Below are positions 8,331 through 16,389 of a stretch of DNA of 64,000 nt, piece after piece; positions within the stretch are counted from its first letter, which is position 1; the number at the start of each line of letters is the position of its first letter. The position numbers and the translations under genes are program-made. The stretch spans positions 31,046 through 95,045 of the forward strand of contig DVIW01000020.1 of the NCBI GenBank assembly GCA_018710945.1, given 5' to 3'. Under the pieces are notes generated by a model, which had not been told where the DNA came from, did not search any database, and saw only the letters and a list, made by a program, of their open reading frames with translations. This stretch comes from Candidatus Aphodovivens avistercoris. GTDB lineage: Bacteria; Actinomycetota; Coriobacteriia; Coriobacteriales; Eggerthellaceae.

Positions 8331-9920
8331 TCAGACGTTCGGCGAACCCTCCATGCGCCGCTCGATCACATCGATGAGCTCTTGTCGAGAGTGGACGCCC
8401 ATCTTGGCGAACACGTTGCGCGTGTGGTCTTTCACGGTGTTCTGCGAGATGTTGAGGTCAAGCGCGATGTAGCCGTTCGTCCTTCCGCGGCTCAAAAGGC
8501 GGAACACCTCGCCCTCGCGCGCGGTCAGGCCGTGCTCCTTGGCCAGCTGAGCGCACAGCTCGTCCCACACAAGCTGAGGATCCATCGTCTCGCTGCGGCT
8601 GGGTTGCGCGCTTGCCTGAACGCGGCCCTCGAACATGCGCTCAAGCGCCTCGCTCACCGTCTGCTGGCCCAGCACAAGCAAGACCGTCGCGAACACCAGC
8701 ACCGCAGCGACCATAAAGAACGGAACCAGAAACGCAACGGGCTCGGCTCCCGATCCGATTACGCCGTAGGCGACAAACCAGCCGACCGTCGTCCCCAGCG
8801 CGGACGCGCCTCGCCCAAAGCCGAAGGTGCGCACGGCGGAAAGCGTCGTGCGCTCCGCAAGGTCGGACAAAAGCGCCTACACCGCCACGATGAAGACGTT
8901 GTAGCCCACGTTGATGACGATGTTCTGCACCGCACCCATCGACGAACCTGCCAAAGCGCACAGGATGACGGCAACGCACGAGCACACCATGAGCGGAAAG
9001 TAGATCTTGCTGATCTCGTAGTTGCGCACCGCAAGCACGGCCCCCGCAACAAGCATGATGGCGCCCAGGATAAGAAAACTCAAAAACACGACGACGATCG
9101 ACTGGCTGGACACGTCCCCGGCACTCTGCATCAACGTGGAGAACCCTTTGATCACGCCGACGGCGACGCTGAATACGGTCACCGAAACGAGAAGCTTGGG
9201 AAAGTAGCCGCACGGCAGCGATTCGGCCGCGACCAGGTCGGTGGTGTCTTTGCGCACTTCGGGGCTGCCGGATCCCAGCAGCACCATGATGCTCGCAAGG
9301 ACGGGAAGCAGGCTCAGCACCACCTGCGAGATCGGGGCGGGCAGGCACGCGATCATGAAGAACAGCAGATTCCCAAGCAGCATCGACTTTGCGATCAGGA
9401 AAAACGGCACCTCTCCTCGCGGCGGCGCGCTGTACAGGCATCCGATCCTCAGGCAGACGAAGGCGGTGCCCACCCCCGTTGCCACACCGCAGAGGGCAAA
9501 GGCGATGCGCGAACCGCCGTCGTCGGCAAGCACGCCCCCGGAAAGCAGATAGGTCGCAAGCGAAGCGAGCAGACCCATCAGCACTACGAAAAGCCCGTTC
9601 TCGACCAACTTGCCCGCTTGCTTTTGAAGCACGCCCGCTCCGATAAGGCATACCGCAAGCGAGATGCCCGAATACAGATACAGCTTGGAGCTCACCATGC
9701 CCGAACGCGCATCCCCAAACGTCGAGGTTGCTCCGTTGTTGGTCATGGTAAGAAGAATCCACGCGGAGTACAGAGCCAAGCTCAGATACTTGAGATGGTG
9801 CCAGCGATGATCGATCCCCTGAACGCCGCGGGCGATTGCCGAAGCGGGAACGACGCCGTCATGTGCGTGCTTGTCGGAAACGTTGGCGTCGTGCTGATCA
9901 GACGATCCTCGTTTGGGCAT
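8331..9920 (-). pseudogene. LuxR-family regulator with N-terminal polytopic membrane domain, split by amber codon
   Basis: A 529-codon gene of the Eggerthellaceae type: an MFS-like membrane domain of about 12 segments followed by a LuxR helix-turn-helix. From the ATG at 9920 the frame encodes the membrane domain up to YNVFIVAV. It then meets TAG at 8879-8877 and continues in the same frame with ALLSDLAERTTLSAV, the last membrane segments and the HTH (GLTAREGEVFRLLSRG, then SQNTVKDHTRNVFAKMGV). A Trp codon (TGG to TAG) at this point would restore it. Such regulators commonly sit beside and control molybdopterin oxidoreductases; here the neighbour is also broken. A separate HTH polypeptide from an internal start at 8870 cannot be excluded. 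Confidence 0.82.
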
Positions 9921-10226
9921 AGCTGTCCCCTGTTCGGCTCATCGTTAAGTCGCGTTGGGACCGTCCCCTTAATCCCCGTCAGACCGTTCCATTGTATCGC
10001 AGAAAAACACGGCCCGCGACCTGCCAGGACCCTCTCGCACTTGCATGCAACCGTCAAGCCTCGACAAACGATGACGCAAACAACGCCGCAGCTTCGCCCA
10101 ACATCCGAGCAGAGAGGACGAATCTCAAAGAAACAGCAGGAGTTATCCGCCCGGAAACGGCCAAGGTCTGCCGCGCGTATCGTTTCACCCCTTGCGTCCA
10201 AAGGCGAAAACGGGATCCTTTAAACC

Positions 10227-10239
10227 ATGCGAAACGCAT
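10227..10239. promoter_or_regulatory. 13-bp palindrome upstream of the PucR-type regulator
   Basis: ATGCG-AAA-CGCAT, about 87 bp upstream of the regulator start. A near-copy, ATGCA-AAA-TGCAT, lies upstream of the isomerase-like gene at 12074-12086. Both are followed by A and, within 3-8 bp, by TCTTTTCG. The shared consensus ATGCRAAAYGCAT is a good candidate operator for the regulator encoded between them. The rest of the 405-bp divergent gap (9921-10325) contains no reading frame I would support. Confidence 0.55.
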
Positions 10240-10325
10240 AGAGGTTACTCTTTTCGCTATGCTGAACGCTCTTGGCCCCATTCGCATTGGCAGGTAGACT
10301 TTACGGGATAAAGAACGGGGGCGCT

Positions 10326-11966
10326 ATGGGAATCACGATGAATATCATCGCACACGAATTGAAGGCGCACGGAACCGTCGTTCGGACGCAAACGTCTGAT
10401 CAGGCGTTTGCCGATGTACGCCTTTATCTCGGCGTGGAATCCATCAACCCCGACCGTTCGGACTTGCTTTATCTTACCGACGACGCCTCGCAAGTCCCCC
10501 AAGGATCACGCGGGGGGATCAATCTGATCTACATTGGGACTCCGGAGCGCCCCAGCGTTAGCGGCGCTTCCTGCTCGTTTGTCGGCGACATGGATCTTTT
10601 CGAAGCACTCACGTTCTTGCAGGACGTGTTTCTCGCCTATAGCGAATGGGAAGAGGCGATGGACGCTTCGTGCCTCGCCAACGAGGGCATCCAGCGATTG
10701 CTGGATCTATCGGAGCCGTTTTTGGCCAACAACACCGTAGTCGTCGACCCGGCCCTAAAGCTGCTCGCGCATACAACGGGCATCGAATGCGACGACCCGA
10801 TCACCGTCGAGCTAATCAACCATGGGTACCATACGGAAGAAAACATCCGCAAGTTCAAGCTGAACAAGCGTTTTGCGCCTTGGGCAACGCAAAACGGTTT
10901 CATCGTGAACGACACGCGACGCATCTGCAAGTACACCACCATCGTGTACTCGTTCAAAACACGCGACTCGTTCTCTATCATCTTGATCATGATGTGCAAC
11001 CACATCGATCCAGCACCCTATCTTTTTGACATTTTTAGCATACTCATCCGGCGCGTCGCGCATTATGTCGAACGCGAGTACCCCGAAGGAAAACCTTCGG
11101 GAAGCTCAGTCGACTCGTTTTTGAGAGATCTCATCGAAGGGCACATCAACACGCACGCTACCATCATGGAGCGCTGCGAGTTTGCAGGCATCCCCTACGA
11201 GGCACAGTTTTGTCTGTTCCACATTGATTCCTCGTCCAACTCTGCGCCCACTCCGCGCTTGCTAGCTGATGTCGCCCGCGAGGTTGCTCCCGCAAAAGCC
11301 CTTATAGTCAAGCAGGCAGTAGTCGTCCTGTGCTTCAACTGCGCGAACAGCTCCTGCCCGAAGCATTGTCGGGATGGAGCCTGCCCGCAAGGGTGCAACT
11401 CGGTATCGAACCGCCTGAGCAGCCTACTCGCACGTTACGGCATGGTATGCGGCCGCAGCTCGACCTTCACCACGCTCGACCAAGCTCGTGGAGCCTATCT
11501 TCAGGCACGCGCTGCCGAGCGAATCGGCGTTGGGCTGTCCGATTCCGAAAACGCAGCGCATGCATCTCGCGCTGCCCTGAGAAGACGCCCGCAACTACCA
11601 GGAATTTTTCCGTTCGACCTGTACTACTTCGATCACCTGATCAATGTGAGTGGAGATGAAGGCATCGAACTTCTCCATATGACGAATGCCTACCGGACTC
11701 TCAAGCGCATCGCAGAACAGGACGAGCGCATGAATACCGACAACTACGAATTCCTGTTCCACTACCTTGCAAACGAACGTCGCGCCTCAGTGGTGGCAGA
11801 AAAGCTCCCCATGCATCGAAACAACGTGAAGTACCGCATCGATCGCATCGAGAAGACATTCGGCATCGATACGTCAGACGCCGAGACCCGTCGGGATCTC
11901 ACGTTCGCCTACGCTATCGACAACGCAATTATCATGCCCGCCGCGCCCCAAAGAGATGCTAGGTGA
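10326..11966 (+). CDS. PucR-type transcriptional regulator with six-cysteine cluster
   Basis: 546 residues. The C-terminal HTH_30 domain is clear: LANERRASVVAEKLPMHRNN followed by VKYRIDRIEKTFGI (about 482-514). Upstream is a GGDEF-like/PucR middle region, and the N-terminal half is probably a sensory domain. Residues 336-357 contain six cysteines spaced C-x2-C-x4-C-x3-C-x4-C-x3-C (CFNCANSSCPKHC, then RDGACPQGC), which could bind an Fe-S cluster or zinc. I do not know this insert from standard PucR proteins. The ATG at 10326 was chosen because it follows AACGGGGGCGCT; an ATG 12 nt later is possible. It is followed by the isomerase-like gene in the same direction, with palindromes shared by both promoter regions. 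Confidence 0.85.
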   Translation: MGITMNIIAHELKAHGTVVRTQTSDQAFADVRLYLGVESINPDRSDLLYLTDDASQVPQGSRGGINLIYIGTPERPSVSGASCSFVGDMDLFEALTFLQDVFLAYSEWEEAMDASCLANEGIQRLLDLSEPFLANNTVVVDPALKLLAHTTGIECDDPITVELINHGYHTEENIRKFKLNKRFAPWATQNGFIVNDTRRICKYTTIVYSFKTRDSFSIILIMMCNHIDPAPYLFDIFSILIRRVAHYVEREYPEGKPSGSSVDSFLRDLIEGHINTHATIMERCEFAGIPYEAQFCLFHIDSSSNSAPTPRLLADVAREVAPAKALIVKQAVVVLCFNCANSSCPKHCRDGACPQGCNSVSNRLSSLLARYGMVCGRSSTFTTLDQARGAYLQARAAERIGVGLSDSENAAHASRAALRRRPQLPGIFPFDLYYFDHLINVSGDEGIELLHMTNAYRTLKRIAEQDERMNTDNYEFLFHYLANERRASVVAEKLPMHRNNVKYRIDRIEKTFGIDTSDAETRRDLTFAYAIDNAIIMPAAPQRDAR

Positions 11967-12073
11967 TCTTCCCGTTTCGCCCTTTGTGCCATCCGCCGGC
12001 GAATGCCGACTACTTTCCTAATCTGCAGTCGAATCCGTACGTGTTATCAAAGCCTTTCTCGCAAATCTCTGCT

Positions 12074-12086
12074 ATGCAAAATGCAT
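12074..12086. promoter_or_regulatory. 13-bp palindrome upstream of the isomerase-like gene
   Basis: ATGCA-AAA-TGCAT, extended by one more pair to TATGCA...TGCATA. It is the second member of the pair described at 10227-10239 and is again followed by TCTTTTCG. It lies about 34 bp upstream of the -35 of a candidate promoter, where an activator would bind. Confidence 0.55.
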
Positions 12087-12119
12087 AACGTCTTTTCGGT
12101 TCTGGGTGGTTACTGCCTC

Positions 12120-12149
12120 GTGACGCGCCCTCTTCGCGTCTCCTAAACT
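12120..12149 (+). promoter_or_regulatory. candidate promoter of the isomerase-like gene
   Basis: GTGACG, an 18-bp spacer and TAAACT. The -35 is poor and the -10 fair, consistent with an activator-dependent promoter. The start codon lies 73 bp downstream of the -10. Confidence 0.4.
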
Positions 12150-12222
12150 GACCCCGTAATCGGCGCAGCAAGCGAAGGCGCCTCGTTTGTCACGCCACCA
12201 GAATCAGATGAGAGGATACGCT

Positions 12223-13770
12223 ATGGCAATCAAAAAACTTGACGACGTGCGCCTTAACGTCAAACCCTTGTTCCTGACGCTGTATCACGAGTACAAGTTC
12301 GAAGGCCCGTGTCGCTTTGGCGAAGGCATGCAGCTGGAGAAGGACTTCGACCTGATGATGGCCGCCGAAAAGTTCAAGGGCTGGTACCAGCAGCTCAAAG
12401 ACGCCATGCCCGAGAACGTGGTCAACCTGCTGGAACCCGTCGAGGTTCAGCGCGACGAGAACTTCCTAACCACCGACGAGATGCTCGACAAGCTGGGCGA
12501 GGGCAGCGAAGAGGTCGACCTGTACTACATCGGCTATGCCAGCCGCCCCTACGACCTGGCGCTCGAGTTCGCGCAGCGCTACCGCAAGCCCTGCGCCATC
12601 ACCCAGGCGTGCTGCGCCTCGGCGATCACCTCGGCCGAGTTCCTGTCCCGCGGGCTTGAGTTCTACGCCTTCGAGGCCTGGGAGGACGCCACCGAGTACA
12701 TGACGGTGCTGCGCGCCCGCAAGGCTCTGCGCGAAGCCAAGGCGCTGTGCGCGACGCGCATGACTTCCACGGTGTCGGTCAGCTCGCCCGACAGCATCAT
12801 CGACCCCGAGAAGGTCACCGCCAAGTTCGGCACGCGCTTCCGCTATGTGAGCGCCCATGAGCTGCTCGACCAGACGAGCTACGGCGACCCGATGGAGAAC
12901 CACTGCACGCCCGGTCGCGCCGGACTCAATTTCACGCCGGAGGACGCCGCCGAGATCGACCGCCAAACCGACGAGCTCATCGAGGGCGCCGTCGAGTGCG
13001 ACATGACGCGCGAGATGGTCAAGAAGTCCGTTGAAGGCCGCTACGCCATCAACAAGTTCCTCGACGCCTACGAATGCAACTGCTTCACCGCGCCGTGCCC
13101 CGACTTGTGCGCCACGCGCCGACTCAACGAGATGCAGTTCACCATGTGCCTGAACCACTCGCTCAACAACGAGGAGGGCATCCCGAGCGCATGCGAGTAC
13201 GATCTCGGTGCCTTGATCAGCAAGATCATGCTGCAGGCGATCGGCCGTCGCCCGTCGTACATGGGCAACTGCTTCACCAGCCCCATCCGCAACGGCGTGC
13301 GCGCCCCGCTTCCCAAAGCGCTGTTCTTCAACCCTGACACGGTTGACCAGAAGATGGTGGATCTGAAGGACCTCGACAACGTCGTGCTCACGTTCCACAG
13401 CGTGCCGAACCGCCGCTGGACCGGGTTCGACGCCCCCGTGCGCGACTACGCTATCCGCGAGTTCGCCCACAGCGGCTGGGGCGCCACCATCCGCTACGAC
13501 TTCGCCAAGGACGCCGGCCAGACGATCACGATGTGCCGCATCGACCCCACGGTCGAGAAGCTGTTCGTAGCGAAGGGCACCATCGTCGACAGCATCGGCT
13601 ACAACGACACCAACTGCTCGATGGGCGTGTTCTTCCAGGTGAAGGACTCCAAGGACTTCTTCAAGAAGCAGGCCGCCATCGGCAACCACATGCCGCTGAT
13701 CTACGGCGACTTCGAGGAGCAGATCATCGAGCTGGGCGAGCTGCTGGGCTTGGAGATCGTGCAGGCGTAG
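12223..13770 (+). CDS. L-fucose/L-arabinose-isomerase-like protein
   Basis: 515 residues resembling the FucI/AraA isomerase fold. The middle carries LNNEEGIPSACEYDLGALIS (about 315-334), matching the acidic metal-binding stretch E-G-x-P-x-A-C-E-x-D of these sugar isomerases. The C-terminus (GNHMPLIYGDFEEQIIELGE, then LLGLEI) matches their conserved end. It is unusually cysteine-rich around residues 285-310 (ECNCFTAPCPDLC). Sugar specificity cannot be read, and no sugar kinase or aldolase is nearby, so a non-sugar substrate is possible. The ATG at 12223 follows AGAGGATACGCT. It is probably controlled by the PucR-type regulator upstream. Confidence 0.7.
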   Translation: MAIKKLDDVRLNVKPLFLTLYHEYKFEGPCRFGEGMQLEKDFDLMMAAEKFKGWYQQLKDAMPENVVNLLEPVEVQRDENFLTTDEMLDKLGEGSEEVDLYYIGYASRPYDLALEFAQRYRKPCAITQACCASAITSAEFLSRGLEFYAFEAWEDATEYMTVLRARKALREAKALCATRMTSTVSVSSPDSIIDPEKVTAKFGTRFRYVSAHELLDQTSYGDPMENHCTPGRAGLNFTPEDAAEIDRQTDELIEGAVECDMTREMVKKSVEGRYAINKFLDAYECNCFTAPCPDLCATRRLNEMQFTMCLNHSLNNEEGIPSACEYDLGALISKIMLQAIGRRPSYMGNCFTSPIRNGVRAPLPKALFFNPDTVDQKMVDLKDLDNVVLTFHSVPNRRWTGFDAPVRDYAIREFAHSGWGATIRYDFAKDAGQTITMCRIDPTVEKLFVAKGTIVDSIGYNDTNCSMGVFFQVKDSKDFFKKQAAIGNHMPLIYGDFEEQIIELGELLGLEIVQA

Positions 13771-13798
13771 CCGATCCACTCGACCCGCCCAGGCTCGC

Positions 13799-13955
13799 GC
13801 TTCGGGCGGCACCAAACGAAGCCCGAAGCCATGCGGCTGACGGCGCGACGCCGCAGAACCCTCCCAACCTGCGGCGTCGCATTTCGGGCTTGCAAGACCC
13901 GTCTTGCAAGCCCTTCGGGATCCCAACACGAAACCGTGCTGGGATCCCGAAGGGC
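13799..13955. repeat. cluster of four consecutive hairpins downstream of the isomerase-like gene
   Basis: Four inverted repeats in 157 bp. 13799-13829: 9-bp arms. 13845-13880: 12-bp arms GCGACGCCGCAG/CTGCGGCGTCGC. 13886-13913: 13-bp arms around a 2-nt loop. 13910-13955: 16-bp arms plus an inner CACG/CGTG. The last two share 13910-13913, so they cannot both form fully. The first may be the terminator of the isomerase-like gene. The others exceed what termination needs. The rest of the 354-bp gap (13956-14124) is the leader of the sufE operon and shows no gene. Confidence 0.6.
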
Positions 13956-14124
13956 GCGACCTTCCGATGGGAGAGCGCGGAAAGCGCAGCGGGGGGCAAA
14001 CGTCGCACGTCCTCCGGTGGGAGACGGCACCCGGCCCAGATAGGTCGAACGCCGTTTTGGAAAACGATGCGCCCCCTCCGGCACGAGGGACGCGCGGAAG
14101 AGCACGCGGCAAGGAGTCCTTTGC

Positions 14125-14559
14125 ATGGAAACACCCGAGCAGGCGCAGGAGCGAATCATCGAGAGGTTCGCCTCATGCGGGGACGCACTCGACCAGTTTG
14201 ACCAGCTCCTCAAGCTCTCGGCCGAACTCGAGGAGCTGGAGGACACGCTGAAATCCGACGACGCACTGGTGGACGGATGCCAGTCGCAGGTGTGGCTCTA
14301 CGTCGACTGGCCCGACGGCGCGCTGAGGCTGCGCGGCGACAGCGACACGCTCATGGTGCGCGGAGTCATACGCATCTTCCAGATCATGTTCGAGGGGCGC
14401 TCGCCCGACGCGGTGCTGGCCTGCCCCCTTCGGTTCGTGGAGGAAACGGAGCTTGCAAGCATCTTCGACGCAAAGCGCAAAACGGGCGTGGCGTCGATCT
14501 GGGAGGTCGTGCGCTCGTCGGCTCTTGAACAGCAGAGGAAAACGGGCAGCTGCGCGTAG
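14125..14559 (+). CDS. sufE: SufE family sulfur-acceptor protein
   Basis: 144 residues. SufE takes the persulfide sulfur from the cysteine desulfurase SufS and activates it. The acceptor cysteine is Cys52 in LVDGCQSQVWLYV, the conserved family motif. N-terminal helices and the D-G-A-L-R-L-R-G-D-S-D strand pattern fit the SufE/IscU-like fold. The ATG follows AAGGAGTCCTTTGC. It heads a three-gene run with an ACP-like protein (34 bp downstream) and a SufS-type desulfurase. No sufB, sufC or sufD gene is in the window, so this is a SufE-SufS (CsdE-CsdA-like) unit. Confidence 0.92.
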   Translation: METPEQAQERIIERFASCGDALDQFDQLLKLSAELEELEDTLKSDDALVDGCQSQVWLYVDWPDGALRLRGDSDTLMVRGVIRIFQIMFEGRSPDAVLACPLRFVEETELASIFDAKRKTGVASIWEVVRSSALEQQRKTGSCA

Positions 14560-14593
14560 CGTCGCTGCGAACGAGACCGAACAGGAGGAGCGC

Positions 14594-15082
14594 ATGGCAG
14601 AACGAGCAGAGCAGGCTGCGCCGACGAAGCAGGCTGAGCAACCCAAACAAGCAGCACAAGCCGATCGAACCCCCGAGGGCACCACCCTCAAGCAGCAGCT
14701 CGAAGCGTCCGACGCGCGTGCGGCACGCATCGTGGAGGAGCTGGCGGATCCCTCACTGTCCCAGGCGGAGTTCGCCGACCTGGTGATGGAGTACGTTCGC
14801 AGCAAGTTCTTCCTCACTCCCGAAGAGTGCGTCACCGACAGGATCTTCGATCTGGCGGAAGCGAGCATCGAGAAGCTTCTGCGCGTCAACGACCGCAGCG
14901 TGAAGTTGGCTCAAGGATCCAACACCTGCACCAACCAAAGCTCGACCGACATTAAGAAGGTGCTGCTCTCGCTGTCGCTCCAACGGGCGCTGGGCGTGCG
15001 GCTCACCCCCGAGGAATCCGCCGAGGCCGAAACGGTGCCCCAGCTTGCGCATGCGCTGTACAGCCACCTCGAAGCCAGGTAG
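14594..15082 (+). CDS. hypothetical protein, ACP-like C-terminal half, between sufE and sufS
   Basis: 162 residues. The first ~30 are Ala/Gln-rich and probably disordered. The C-terminal ~85 look like an acyl-carrier-protein helical bundle: TDIKKVLLSLSLQRALGVRL, then TPEESAEAETVPQLAHAL, matching the ACP helix II, loop and helix IV pattern. The serine that carries phosphopantetheine is not in its usual DSL context (NQSSTDIKK here), so it may be a degenerate, non-acylated carrier fold. Start ATG with AGGAGG 8 nt upstream; stop 4 bp before sufS. The position suggests an accessory of the desulfurase. The fold assignment is my reading by eye and needs a profile search. Confidence 0.75.
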   Translation: MAERAEQAAPTKQAEQPKQAAQADRTPEGTTLKQQLEASDARAARIVEELADPSLSQAEFADLVMEYVRSKFFLTPEECVTDRIFDLAEASIEKLLRVNDRSVKLAQGSNTCTNQSSTDIKKVLLSLSLQRALGVRLTPEESAEAETVPQLAHALYSHLEAR

Positions 15083-15086
15083 CGCC

Positions 15087-16319
15087 ATGCTCGACGTGCC
15101 CGCCATCCGCCGCGATTTCCCCATCCTCGACCAGACGGTCTACGGCAAGCCGCTCGTCTACCTCGACAGCGCGGCCACGACCCAAGTGCCCGAGTGCGTC
15201 ATCGCGCGCGTAGCCGAGCAGTACCGCACCGGCAACGGCAACGTGCATCGCGCGGCGCACCGGATGGCAAGCCTCGCCACCGACGCGCTGGAAGAGGCGC
15301 GCAAGCGCGTCGCCGCCTTCGTGAACGCCCCCGACGAGGACTGCATCGTGTTCACGCGCGGCGCCACCGAGGCGCTCAACACCGTCGCGGGTGGGCTGCG
15401 CGAGAGCATCGGGCCGGGCAACGCGGTGGTCGCCACCCAGCTCGAGCACCATTCCAACTTCGTACCGTGGCAGCAGCTCTGCCGCGAGCGGGGAGCCGAT
15501 TTTCTGTGCGCCCGCATCGACGGTGCAGGAGATATCGATCTGAACGATCTTGCGCGTGTGCTGGAGCGCAGGCCGAAGGTGGTGGCCGTCACCGCCTGCT
15601 CCAACGTGACCGGAGCCGCGACCCCGATCAAGCGCATCGCGCGCATGGCCCACGACGCCGGAGCGCTGTTGGTGGTCGACGGTGCGCAGGCGATGCGGCA
15701 CGGCGTCGTGGACGTGCAGGACATGGAATGCGACTTCTTCGCGTTTTCGGGACACAAGATGTGCGCGGGAACGGGTATAGGCGCGCTCTACGGCGCCCGC
15801 GAAGCGCTGGAAAGGCTCGCCCCTTGCGAGTTCGGCGGCGAGATGGTGGACAAGGTGACGCTCGCAGAGACGACGTATTCCGCGCTGCCCCTGCGCCTGG
15901 AAGCGGGCACTCCGAACTACATGGGGGCGGTGGCGCTGAGGGCGGCGATGGACTACCTCGAGCAGCTCGGACGCACCGAGATCGCCGCCTACGAGGACGA
16001 ACTGGTCCGGCATGCCGTCGACTCGCTGGCGCGCCTCGACGGGGTGCGGATCCTGGGAAGCCCCAAGCGCCGATGCGGCTGCGTGTCGTTCGTCGCAGAA
16101 GGAGCGCATCCGTTTGACCTGTGCGCACTGGTGGACAAAATGGGTGTGGCGCTGAGGTCGGGGCACAACTGCGCGCAACCCGCCATGGAGGCCTTCGGCG
16201 TCGCGGGGGCCGCGCGCCTGTCGCCCGCGTTCTACAACACGCACGAGGAGATCGACGCCGCCGTCGCGTGCATCGACAGGGCGCTGCGCATGCTGCGCGC
16301 CGGCCGCGAGACAAGGTAG
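15087..16319 (+). CDS. sufS: cysteine desulfurase, SufS/CsdA type
   Basis: 410 residues, PLP-dependent: L-cysteine to L-alanine plus enzyme-bound persulfide, which is passed to SufE. Seen are the N-terminal YLDSAATTQVP, the GATEALN and THEHHSN-like QLEHHSNFVPW segment, the PLP lysine in FSGHKMCAGTGIG, and the catalytic cysteine in RSGHNCAQP, the group II (SufS) arrangement. The ATG at 15087 is just after the upstream stop and gives the canonical start MLDVPAIRRDFPIL. It is translated as part of the sufE operon. Sulfur would go to Fe-S cluster assembly, in demand here given the ferredoxins and molybdenum enzymes. Confidence 0.93.
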   Translation: MLDVPAIRRDFPILDQTVYGKPLVYLDSAATTQVPECVIARVAEQYRTGNGNVHRAAHRMASLATDALEEARKRVAAFVNAPDEDCIVFTRGATEALNTVAGGLRESIGPGNAVVATQLEHHSNFVPWQQLCRERGADFLCARIDGAGDIDLNDLARVLERRPKVVAVTACSNVTGAATPIKRIARMAHDAGALLVVDGAQAMRHGVVDVQDMECDFFAFSGHKMCAGTGIGALYGAREALERLAPCEFGGEMVDKVTLAETTYSALPLRLEAGTPNYMGAVALRAAMDYLEQLGRTEIAAYEDELVRHAVDSLARLDGVRILGSPKRRCGCVSFVAEGAHPFDLCALVDKMGVALRSGHNCAQPAMEAFGVAGAARLSPAFYNTHEEIDAAVACIDRALRMLRAGRETR

Positions 16320-16389
16320 CCCGCGGCAGCCTCCTGCGAGCCAGCCGCTCCGGGGCCAAAGCGCCTAAGCCCTCCCCGCCTTTCGGGCC

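Noticed and set aside
8331..8870. Separate small LuxR protein as an intended gene
   Set aside because: The frame is the same as the upstream membrane-domain frame and only one TAG intervenes. The first ~60 residues are the last membrane segments of the longer protein, so a split gene is the simpler reading.
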